DNA from: Tamarix chinensis
Taxonomy: Eukaryota > Streptophyta > Magnoliopsida > Caryophyllales > Tamaricaceae
Direction: 5' to 3'
Length of the DNA stretch: 64,000 nt
Assembly (NCBI GenBank): GCA_030549775.1
Contig: CM060174.1
Span: 42,794,586-42,858,585 of the forward strand
The position numbers and the translations under genes were made by a program. The notes under the pieces were generated by a model. It searched no databases. It was not told the DNA's origin and worked only from the letters and a program-made list of their open reading frames with translations. This document shows positions 1 through 9,462 of this stretch, one piece after another. Numbering within the stretch: the stretch's first letter is position 1; every line of letters begins with the position of its first letter.

Positions 1-360
1 TTATTATTAATATTACAACTACTTTACTTTTAGCTTTGCTATTATTATTATTATTGTTATTAATATTATTAATATTATTATTATTGTTTCATTATTATCA
101 TTATTACTAAATTTGGTTATTTATTTTACTAATATTATTATTAGTATTGTTTTGATAAAGGGGTCGAAGCATTTATTTGATTTTATTTTTGAATAATGTC
201 CTTATTATTATTATTATTATTGTTACTATTATTATTATTCTTATTTATATTCTCATTGATATTATTTTTAGTAACATTATTATTATTAAGGTAAAGTATT
301 TAACCCTATATTATCAACTTTTATAATATTTCTATTATTTCTATATCTTTAGCAAAGTTA
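1..360. repeat. ATT/TTA microsatellite in LTR A
   Basis: Imperfect TTA/ATT triplets broken by short unique pieces. Parts match 58330-58520 of copy I nearly word for word, so this is a fixed section of the LTR and not random simple sequence. Open frames through it are low-complexity and not genes. Confidence 0.85.
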
Positions 361-973
361 GAATTTTATTAATGTTATTTTTATTAGTATGTTATTATTT
401 GATCAAAGCCTTAAGGAGACGTAGGAGCGTGCTCTAAGACCGGTGTCGTTTTAGGTAAGGGTGTTACTAAGGCCTTTTGTGTGTTTATATGAATTTTGTG
501 CTTCGCATGCTATATATTCTATGTTTATCGTTATTATTTATGTCGTATATGGTATGATGTGGAGTTGAAGTATGTTTTCGTGTATTTGCATGGCATGTGT
601 ATTATGTATATGTGGTGATTTGTTTGTGACCCTGTAAGACATGCATGTGAGGATGCTGATGTGGTTGTGTGGGGGAAAGGATAAAAAAAAGAGAATGGGG
701 GAAAGAAGTTGACCAAAGGATGTGAGTTAACCTAAGTATTTTAATGATCCGTGAGTGGAGGAACAAAATGGGAAATTTATGGGTTTGTGAAGGAGAATCT
801 AATTTATGGTTTGTGTGGGAGAAAGGATGAAAAAGGAGGATGGGGAAAGAGGTTGACCAAGGGAGGTAAGTTGACCTAATTACTTTAATGATTCATGAGT
901 GGAAGAATAAAATGGAGAATTTTAGGGTTTCGTGTGGGAGAATCCGATTTATAATTTTTATGGTTTTTTTTAT

Positions 974-1250
974 GGGAGAATATAATTTATGGTTTTATAT
1001 GGGGGAATCTAATTTATGGTTTTGTATGGGAGAATCCAATTTATGGTGTTATATGGGAGAATATAATTTATGATTTTATAAGGGAGAATCTAATTTATGG
1101 TTTTGTGTGGGAGAATATAATTTATGGCTCTATTTAGGAGAATCTAATTTATGGTTTTATATGGGAAAATCTAATTTATGGTTTTATATGGAAGAATCTA
1201 ATTGATGGTTTTGTATGAGAAGATCTAATCTAGGGTTTGATATGGATGAA
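974..1250 (+). repeat. 27-bp minisatellite of LTR A
   Basis: About ten tandem copies of a 27-bp unit of the form GGGAGAATCTAATTTATGG plus eight variable bases. The unit is nine codons long, so one frame reads as a repeating nonapeptide close to MGESNLWFY. Copy I carries the same array near 59497-59700. Stop codons appear in several units, so a protein role is unlikely. Confidence 0.85.
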
Positions 1251-1899
1251 TCTTTGGTTTTGAGTGGATTATTTGAATCTAGGGTATTGTATGACGGAAT
1301 ATTGGGTTTTGCATGGTGGTATTAATGGTTGTATAGTGGTATTAGGGTTTGCATGGGAGCTTAGGGTTTTGCATGAGAAAGTTTGAAGGTTTGCATGGGA
1401 ATGCTAGTGAATGCATGGGAGTAAAGTTTACGTGTGAAAAGTTGACTTGGGATATAAAGAAGGTAATAGAAGAGTTATTTGGGTGTTTGGAAGTTTTGGG
1501 TGAAAAATAGTACGTAGGATATTATAGGGGTGTGGAGGAGACTAAATTAGGGTTTAGAGTGATTAACTATGGATTTTTGTGATTAATTAGGATTGGAGTG
1601 GCTGATTGTGGTTTGTTGTGATTAACTAAGGTTTTGAATGGCTAATTGTGGTTGATATGGTTAAATAGGGTTTGGAGTGGTTAATTATGGTTTGTTGTGG
1701 TCAATTAGGGTTTGGTGTGGCTGCTTAGAGTTTCGTGGTATCGTGTGTACTTGGTGAATAAAGTATGTTGATGAATATGGAATCTATGATTTGTGATGTG
1801 TGAAGTGTAAAGCGAATGATTCATGCATGTCCAGGGTGAAAGCTTTTGAATAAGACACTTAAGATATTAATAACTTAAAGTGGAAGATATTGAGACGGG

Positions 1900-2350
1900 A
1901 CCAGCCGATCCACCGGTTAGGAATAGTGGTTAGGGTTTTACCCTATGTGCGACCGATCCACCGGTAATAATAGTGGTTAGGGTTTTACCCTATATGTGAC
2001 CGATCCACCAGTTATAATAGTGGTTAGGACGTAATGTCCTATATGTGACTAGCCCACCGATTATAGTAGTGGGGGATCCCAATCTCAATGAAAATAAACC
2101 AGGGTTTTGCTAAGGCGAATAAAAGACATTAATTACTTACAGTGGAATACTATGCGAGCAGGAACCGAACCGATCCACTGGTTAGGAATAGTGGTTAGGG
2201 TTTTTACCCTATATGTGACCGATCCACCGGTAATAATAGTGGTTAGGGTTTTACCCTATATGTGACCGATCCACCGGTAATGATAGTGGTTAGGGCATGA
2301 TGCTCTATGTGTGACTGGCCCACCGGTTATAATAGTGGGGTGTTCCTATG
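1900..2350 (+). repeat. GATCCACCGG hairpin-module array, LTR A
   Basis: Two blocks of about 260 bp each hold four modules. A module has GATCCACYGG, about ten bases, then GTGG (CCAC/GTGG can pair), followed by a second short inverted repeat. Examples of the second hairpin are TAGGGT-ttt-ACCCTA at 1931-1945 and 1978-1992, TAGGAC-gtaat-GTCCTA at 2025-2041 and TAGGGC-..-GCTCTA near 2291-2307. Stem bases differ but pairing is kept. Confidence 0.8.
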
Positions 2351-3082
2351 CTCGCATGGATTTGATAAAAAGCATGATGTGAAATGAGTTATGATCAGAG
2401 ATTAATTAAGTAATTAATCCAGACTATAAATAGGCCTTTGTACTTTTACCTAAATTGTTCATATCCCTTTATGTTGTTATGTTGGATTATGCCCTTTTAT
2501 TATTCTGCATGGATTATGTGTTTATGTGTTGGTCTTAGTGCTCGGTTACCTTACTCAGTACGTAGCGTACTAATCACCCTTTTCATGGGTACTACTCATT
2601 CCCACGAGTAGTATGCCCTTCTGACTTCGTACAGGTGGGCGAGATATCAGTCGGGGCTAAGTGTTGAGCATAATTTGGCTCAAGGTTTGAGAGTGTTGTG
2701 GCCAGATTCACTCTTGTCGTTATTTTATATTCCTTCTATTATTTCCTTTATATCAAATTCATCCAATATGATTTATTACCTTGCATTGAGTTCTTTAAAT
2801 GAATCTTTTATCCGCTATAAGCTATTTCTCTTTTGGATATGAATAATAATTCTTTATGCATACTCTGATTTCTATGTTGTTATTTCTTTAATTCATTTTA
2901 TGAAATCTTGGTTTAAGTTTTGTGTTAATCTTTTTAGCCTTAGCACTTGGTACTGAAACGGTCGGAGAGAACTGGTTTGGTACTAAGTGTGGCGGTAACA
3001 TGCTCAGAATTTACGGATTTTAAATTAACTATTTTAATTACTTCCGCTTTAAAAAAAATATAGTGAAGTTTGGGGTGTTACA

Positions 3083-3132
3083 CCCAGACCATAAGTCCAT
3101 ATTCCTACATACATCAATTTTAGTATCAGAAC
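3083..3132 (+). other. 5' LTR stub and primer binding site of element 1
   Basis: Bases 3083-3109 match the end of the 3' LTR at 8685-8708 (CATAAGTCC..ATTCCTACA). They are followed at about 3117-3132 by TTTTAGTATCAGAAC, a worn form of the initiator-Met tRNA primer site (TGGTATCAGAGC) usual in plant Ty3/gypsy elements. This fixes orientation and shows that the rest of the 5' LTR is missing. Confidence 0.7.
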
Positions 3133-3316
3133 TTAGGTTGTAGAGTAGTGTAACATACATGATTAAGATCCAATATTTCCTCCAAGTTTCTTTCAAAAAT
3201 GGGTTTCTACTTCAAGATTATTGTAATAACTCATTAAGGGGGGTGCCAAGATTTAAATTTTGGTTGACATGAGAAGGAATGTTTTGAAGCACACCATTTG
3301 TGGATGTAAAGAAGAG

Positions 3317-4330
3317 ATGGCTAGCCAAGGAGAAGATTTGAGGGACGTTCTCAAGGTCTTGGTGGAGGAGATTAAGGAATTTAAGTTGCATATAGGTAGG
3401 ATGGAAGCTTTACAAGCCTAAGAATCACATATCCAACATCAAACCCAAAGAGATCAAGTAGAAGAAAATGATAGAAGTGAAACACATAACCGAATGGAAG
3501 GAGGGGAAGAAAGTGTAGGGAATTATATACGAGCTCATAACACATCTAGGAAATCACATGATTTTGAAGGTAATATCGATCCAGAATCATTCCTTGCATG
3601 CTGCAAATTATTGAATCTATTTTTGATTATATGGAGCTTGATGATGAGAAAAGATGTCGAATTTCCATATTAAAATTTAACAACTTAGCTAGAGTATGGT
3701 ATGACAATTTGAAGAGAAGAAAGGAAAAGGAGGGAAAATAAAACTAAGATCATGGGAGAAATTGAAAAATTACTTAAAAATAAAATTCATGCGTAGAGAA
3801 TTTGAGCAAAAGAATTTCATAAAAATAACTACTTTGAGGTGAGGGTTGCTTGGAGTAAATGAGTACATTAGAGGGTTTGAAAGATTAACTCTTATTTGTG
3901 ATTTTCAAGAAGGAGAAGAGTAAAGATATGCTAGATTTATTGGAGGTCTAAATATTAATATTAGAGAGAAGGTGGAGGTATATCCTTATAAGTTATTTAA
4001 AGACTTGGAAAAATTTATAATCAAATTTGAGAAGCAATGGAATAGAACAAAGCCACCAAACAAAGCAACTAATGCACCTTATAATTTAAACTTCAAGGGA
4101 GTGTCGAAGCCATCATCTTCTTAAGCCACAATTCAAGACAACACTAGAACATACAATCATAAAGAAAATGGCAAGGATAAGATGGTTGATGAGGTAAGCA
4201 ATGCTTAAAGTGTAGAGGCTATAGTCATTTTTCTCGAGATTGTTCAAGCCAAAAAGCATTGACTTTGAAGGAAATAGATAGTATGGAAGCTTGTGATGAG
4301 GAAAATAAAGATATTAATAAAGACCTTAAG
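3317..4330 (+). pseudogene. Element 1 gag pseudogene
   Basis: Gag, the capsid/nucleocapsid precursor. The ATG at 3317 begins a readable stretch (MASQGEDLRDVL...) that soon hits stops. The capsid region at about 3560-4030 is recognisable in pieces across frames. A well-preserved CCHC zinc knuckle, C-x2-C-x4-H-x4-C, is encoded at about 4202-4243 (CLKCRGYSHFSRDC). Several stop codons and at least two frame changes make it non-functional. The family identity is secure because of the knuckle and its position between the primer site and protease. Confidence 0.8.
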
Positions 4331-4429
4331 GAATGAAGTGAAGATCCTGAAGATTCTTTAAAAGATGGTCAAGTAGATTGCTATGTTTTACAATGAGTGC
4401 TTTAAATGCAACAACAACCTAAACCTACA

Positions 4430-7400
4430 CACAAGAGAAGATCTTTAAAGCCAAGTATAGAGTTGAATACAAAGTATGCAAAGTCATCATTGATATTGGC
4501 TCTTATACCAATGTTTCTAGTGAAAGAATGGTGAGCAAGCTCAGATTGATGACCATGGATCATCTAGAACCCTATTCACATGGCTCAACAAGGACAAAGG
4601 TGTAAGGGTAACCAAACAAGCTCTTATCTCTTTAAAAATTAAAAATTATTTTGATGATATTTTATGTGATATTCTACCTATGGATGCTTGTCATATTTTT
4701 TTAGGAAAACTGTAGAAATTTAATAGACAAGTTAGATATGATGGATTCATTAATGAATATGTGGTGAGAAAAGGCAAAAAGAAGTTTAGACTTAAGACTA
4801 ATATAGATAAAGAGAGTTTAGCTCTAAGGAGTGAAAGGTAAGATGAGACCAAGGGAAGGAACCAAAAAGGAGGATGAAAAAAGAGAGTTAAACTCGAATG
4901 GGAGGAAGAAAAAAAGAAGGAAGATGTCGAAGGTAAAGGTAGAAGAAACAAGAGTAGAATGGATTTGTTGATCCATAAGGAGTTAAATATGATTAAAGCT
5001 ATCAAAAGTGAGAAAGTATGTTATGCCTTGGTGGTGAAAGAAGTTCAATAAGGGGAGCGTGATAACATGGATCAAAAATTACAATAAGTGTTGAGAGAGT
5101 ACGCATATATTTTCCTAGAACAGTTGTTACTTAGATTACCTCCTTCAAGAGGTATCGAGCATGCTATTGATTTTATGCTAGGAGTTCCATTACCAAATAA
5201 TCCAATTTATAGATGTAATTTGAAGGAGTTTAAAGAGTTAAAGAGACAAGTGGAAGAGTTGTTAGATCTAGGCTATATTCGAGATAGAATGAGTTGGTGT
5301 AGTGTACCAGCTTTATTGGTACCTAAAAAGGATGGTACGTGGAGGATGTGCATTGATTCTAGAGTAGTCAAAAATATCACAATCAAATACCGATTTTTTA
5401 TGCCAAGATTAGATTATATGTTAGATGATTTGCATGGATCGAAGGTATTTTTCAAGCTTGACCTTAGGAATGGATAACATAAAATGAGAATAAGGAAAAG
5501 GGATGAATAGAAGAAAGCTTTTGAGACCAAGTATGGGTTATAGGAGTGGTTGGTGATGCCATTTAGGCTATATAATGCTGCAAGTTCATTCATAAGGTTG
5601 ATGACCGAAGTACGTAGACCTTTCCTTGGAGACTTTATTGTTGTTTACCTTATTGATATTTAGATATATATTAAGAGTGAGTTCAAACACATGTAACATT
5701 TGAAGAGATTATTTGATAAACTTAGGGAGGTGAAGCTTTATAATAAAATGGAGAAGTGTGATTTTATGATGAAGAGTGTAGTTTTCTTTGGTTACATTGT
5801 GAGTGGAGATAGTATTAGAGTTGTTCCTTCAACGGTGGGAGGTATTCAAACATGGACTATTCCTACTAATGTCTATGAGGTTTGAATTTTCCATGAATTG
5901 ACTTCATTTTATAGGTGGTTTATCAAAGATTTCTCCATAATTGCAGAACCTATTACATAATTGATGAAGAAGGGAGAATTCCATTGGAATGAACATACAA
6001 CAAAAGCTTTTGAAGATTTGAACAAAGAGCTTTCAAAAACACTAGTATTATCTTTACCTTACTTTGATAAATTATTTGAAGTAACATGTGATGCTAGTGG
6101 TGGAGGCATTATAGGGGTAATTTGAGTAGAGAATAAACCAATTGCATTTTTTAGTGAAAATTTGAATGGTGAAAGACTTAATTATTCAACTTATGATAAG
6201 GAATTATATGCTATTGTTTTTTGATTGGAAATATGGAGTCATTATTTGAGGCCCAAGCCTTTTGTACTTCACTTGGGTTATGAAAGTTTTAAGTATCTAC
6301 ATCGTCAAAGGAAAGTGAGTCTAAGACATGTCAAGTGGATTAGTTTTTAGCGAATATTTGTGTTCTCTACAAGACATGTGGATGGCAAAGAAAATGTAGT
6401 TGCAGATGCATTGTCTATAAAAATTATGACACTTACAATGATAGATGCAAAGCTTTTAGGGTTCAAGATGTTGAAAGGTTAATATGCCATTGGTGATGAT
6501 TTTTCTTTGATTTGCAAAGATTGTAAGAAACAAGAAAGTTATGGAGCTTATGTTCTTCAAGATGGATACTTATTCAAGAAAATAAAATTAAGTATGCCAA
6601 AGACCACAATTTGAGATTTTCTAATCAAAGAGGTGCATGAAGGAGATATTGTAGGACACTTTTGATTTCACGAGACTTTGGAGCTATTGCAAGAACATTT
6701 TTATTGGCCATGAATGCAAAAAGGAGTGAAAGTGATGGATGCTATGTGTAATAAAGGGTTATACATGCCTTTACTCATGCCTACTCAACCGCAGGAAGGA
6801 GTTAGTATGGATTTTATTTTGGAAATTTCTAGAACACAAAGAGGAAAAGATTATATCATGGTGTTGGTGGATTGATTTTCCAAGATGGATCATTTTATTC
6901 CATGTCACAAAATAGATGATCCTACTCATAATGTAGATTTATATTTCAACAAGATCGTGAGATTGCATGGGATTCCAATGAATATGGTTATAGATAGAGA
7001 TGTGAAGTTCCTAATTTATTTTTGGAAGACATTATAGCATATGCTAGGAGTGAAGCTTCTATTTAGTATATCACCTTATCCTCAAATGGATGGTCAAACC
7101 AAGGTTACTAATAGAACCTTAGTATTTTACTAAGGGGATTGATGAGTAAGAATGATAAGGATGGGGATGTTAAGTTAGCACATGCGGAGTTCACTTAAAA
7201 TTGGATTCCTTCAACCACAAAAAACTCTATTCCATTCGAGATAGTATACAGTATCGATCCATATATACCGATTGATATGATACCATTGAGAGAGTAGAGT
7301 TATTTTAGAAACTTCATCAATAAATCAAGGAAAACGTTGAGAAAGAAAATGAAGTATACAAGATAAGAGCAAATAGGCATAGGGTTAACATGTATTTCAA

Positions 7401-7640
7401 CCTGAAGACTTGGTATGGTGGCATTTAAGGAAGGAGAGATTTTCAAATCTAAGGAAAAATAAGCTTATGCTAAGGGCAGATTAACCTTTCAAACTACTTA
7501 GAAAATTCTTCAAACGTACTTATGAAGTAAATTTTCCAGATTCATATGGTGGGGGTTTCTAGAACATTTAATGTTAGAGATATTAGTCCTCATTATGAAG
7601 ATGCAAATTTAAGGGCAAAATCAAGTTAGCAAGGGGAGAA
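4430..7640 (+). pseudogene. Element 1 pol pseudogene (PR-RT-RH-IN)
   Basis: Polyprotein of protease, reverse transcriptase, RNase H and integrase. The protease active site near 4486-4510 reads DIG where DSG/DTG is expected. The longest open RT piece, 5088-5477, carries the LPPSRGIEHAIDF entry motif, VPKKDGTWRMCIDSR and FFKLDLRNG. The catalytic F/Y-x-DD box near 5650 reads VVYLIDI and then a stop, so both aspartates are not intact. RNase H follows at about 5980-6430 (CDASGGG.., ADALS). Integrase shows fragments of the catalytic core near 6800-7030 (SMDFI, DRDVKF), but the HHCC zinc-binding region is deleted around 6720-6760. There are many in-frame stops. It cannot encode an active enzyme. Confidence 0.85.
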
Positions 7641-8720
7641 TGATGTAGGATAAAATGGTTAAGACTTAGAATTTATTGTGTTGGAACCTGTTATCCTCGA
7701 TTTATATAGGATCCCCTACAAAATTAAAGACAAACGGATGACTACATTACTAGTTATGAATGAAACTTGTAAAATAAGTCACTAGTGAGAGAGACGTGCA
7801 CATGGCACGTATGGAGGGAAAAATATGTTTCATGGAAGGATTGAATGTGGAATTTGCATTAGGAGACCATATTTGACACTTTGGATGTGTAATATTAGTT
7901 AATATTACATTTATATTAGCTAAGGAGATAAGGAAGTTGAATTAGTCAAAAAGTAGCTAATTCTATCATTTAGGGATTATCTTATTCTATCTTATGAGTT
8001 AAGTTTGGAGTATGGAGAAAGCCATGAATTTATGGGTCAATTTCTATCCAATTTTTAGAAGAATTATCTTGTAATATTATAGAGGTCTAATGGCTATAAA
8101 ATCCATAGAGACACACGACATGAGAAGAGACAAAAATTGATGAAGTTGCAAGCTTTTACTTAATTAAATTCTGTATGAGATCTTCTCAATTTTAATCAAA
8201 TATATGTGAGTTATTTTTATTGAAATCATTAATATATTTTTATTTATGAATTAGAGATTAATATCTATCCTTCAAAGCCTCCAAAAAAACCCACGCCATC
8301 TGAACCTTAATCGCCATATTCAACCACCATCATCATCTTCAACCTATTTTTCTTATTTGATTCTGTCTATTTCCAAACATTGATAATAATATTATTATTA
8401 TCACATAGTCATCCTTAAAATCTTAACTTTGGAATACAATCAATAGAAGATTATTTTTTCAATCGTTCATCATCTTAATATTCACTTCACTATAAAACCA
8501 TAATCATAAACCGTAAACTTAGTCCACAAACCAAACTGTTCCAAAACATTCATCATTCGAGCATCATCATCATTAATTCTTCTTTGTCAAATCACCATGA
8601 TCATATCTTCATCATCTTCAAACCATCATAACTGTTAAATAAACCTAACCAAACCATATTACCACCCAAACCATATTACCACCCAAACCATAAGTCCTTA
8701 TTCCTACACACCACACATCA
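7631..8720 (+). mobile_element. Element 1 polypurine tract and 3' LTR
   Basis: The purine run AAGGGGAGAATGA at 7631-7643 precedes an LTR starting TGTAGGA at 7644. The mirrored TCCTACA lies at 8702-8708, and a few further bases (to about 8720) also align with the end of the 5' stub, so the true end lies between 8708 and 8720. Length is close to 1.07 kb. The remainder is AT-rich with CATCATC-type runs near 8560-8640. Confidence 0.7.
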
Positions 8721-9447
8721 AGGTAAGTGTCAGACACGCTTATGTTGGAATGTCATTAGTGAGAATGTTGTGCTGAGGCCTAAGATGATTGAGGATATGA
8801 ACCAATAGGTCTAGTTGATCCAAGATAAGATGAGAGTAGCATAGAGTCATCAAAGGAGTTAAGTTGATTAGAGACGTTGTAGTGATGGTTTTGAGTCTAG
8901 GGACAAGGTTCTATTAAAGGTTTACCCACTGAGGGATACATAGGTTTGATAGGAAGGGTAAGTTAAGATGGAGGTATGTTGGCCTCTATAATATTCGCCA
9001 TAGAGTCGGAAAGGTTTCTTACCATTTGGCACTTCTGCTATAGCTAGCACAAGTCCATAACATCTTCCACGTCTCGTAACGTCCCATGTGATCTATCTTA
9101 ATGAGATTAAGATTGATGACTCCCTGACTTATGAGGATAGGCCTTTTCAAATTCACAATACCAAGGTATGAAAAACCAAGAAGATCTTAGCTCCACTCAT
9201 GAAATTCTATGGAGCCACCATGGAACAAAAGAGGCCACTTAGGAGTCAAAGAAGGACAAAGGTGAGGTGTACCCTAAACTCTTTATTTCTAGTGTGTCAG
9301 ATTTCAAGTTCTCTTTCCTTTAAGGGGGTAGTACCTAGTAGCACTATGTCCTCATTGTTAGGGATAACCATTAGAATCACCATTTTCATCATTCCCTCCG
9401 TCTCCTATCGAAGCCTTAACTAGTGATTTTGGGGCTCAAGTATTCCT
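8721..9447 (+). pseudogene. Integrase C-terminus and chromodomain remnant (Tekay/Del-like)
   Basis: Decayed 3' end of a chromovirus pol. In shifting frames one reads a GDKV(F/L)L-type stretch near 8900, an integrase C-terminal piece with VHNIFHVS near 9050, a TYE(D/E)RP piece near 9125 and a chromodomain-like HHGTKEAT..ESKKDKGEVYPKLF near 9217-9290. In that last piece the aromatic codon is now TAG. A polypurine tract and LTR B follow, as expected for the end of an element. The upstream part of this pol is not present to the left because element 1 lies there. Chromodomains bind modified histones and guide integration in this family. No intact frame remains. Confidence 0.75.
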
Positions 9448-9462
9448 TTAAGGGGGTAGTGA
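9448..9462 (+). other. Polypurine tract before LTR B
   Basis: TTTAAGGGGGTAGTGA lies immediately before TGTAATACCC at 9463. A second, similar CCTTTAAGGGGGTAG occurs at about 9318-9332 with no LTR start after it, probably a small duplication. Confidence 0.65.

Larger units (their letters stand above)
455..2634 (+). other. Candidate intron inside LTR A
   Basis: A close 5' splice-site match, AG then GTAAGG, begins at 455, and a 3' site TACAG then GTGG ends at 2634, giving 2180 nt. The donor block recurs at 30000 (F), 25686 on the minus strand (G), 58679 (I) and 63876 (J). The acceptor context recurs at 12651 (B), 32211 (F) and 24141 minus (G). Conservation of both sites across copies suggests that LTR-initiated transcripts are spliced. 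This is inference; no transcript evidence is available here. Confidence 0.45.
1..3082 (+). mobile_element. Long LTR, copy A (3' part of a Tekay/Del-like LTR)
   Basis: This is the 3' part of a large LTR that enters from the left edge. It runs in order through an ATT-rich microsatellite, a conserved splice-donor block near 415-475, a 27-bp minisatellite, GATCCACCGG hairpin arrays, a conserved stem-loop pair at 2557-2613 and a terminal stem-loop at 2944-2989. It ends in GGGGTGTTACA at 3082. The same order recurs in copies F, G, I and J. It abuts element 1 inside that element's 5' LTR, so it inserted into element 1. The 5' end and left target duplication are outside the window. It is closest by eye to copy I at 58300-60800. 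Assignment to the Tekay group is inferred from copy B, which follows a chromodomain-type pol. Confidence 0.8.
3083..8720 (+). mobile_element. Ty3/gypsy element 1, decayed, 5' truncated
   Basis: A degenerate LTR retrotransposon in + orientation with the order 5' LTR stub, primer binding site, gag, protease, reverse transcriptase, RNase H, integrase, polypurine tract and 3' LTR. All coding parts are broken by stops and frameshifts. LTR copy A interrupts the 5' LTR and leaves only its last ~34 bases. The pol gene is closest to chromovirus-type plant Ty3/gypsy elements without a visible chromodomain (CRM-like, tentative). It sits between LTR A and a chromodomain-type pol tail, so it probably inserted into that older element. 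Confidence 0.85.

Noticed and set aside
1900..2350. Regularly spaced repeats that look like a CRISPR array
   Set aside because: Repeats are imperfect modules inside a plant LTR, spacers are also repeats of each other, and no cas-like genes occur. The same array recurs in five LTR copies.
3117..3132. tRNA-like matches at primer binding sites (also 19859-19875, 40631-40644)
   Set aside because: Only the 12-18 bases complementary to the initiator-Met tRNA 3' end are present; no cloverleaf. They are retroelement primer sites, not tRNA genes.
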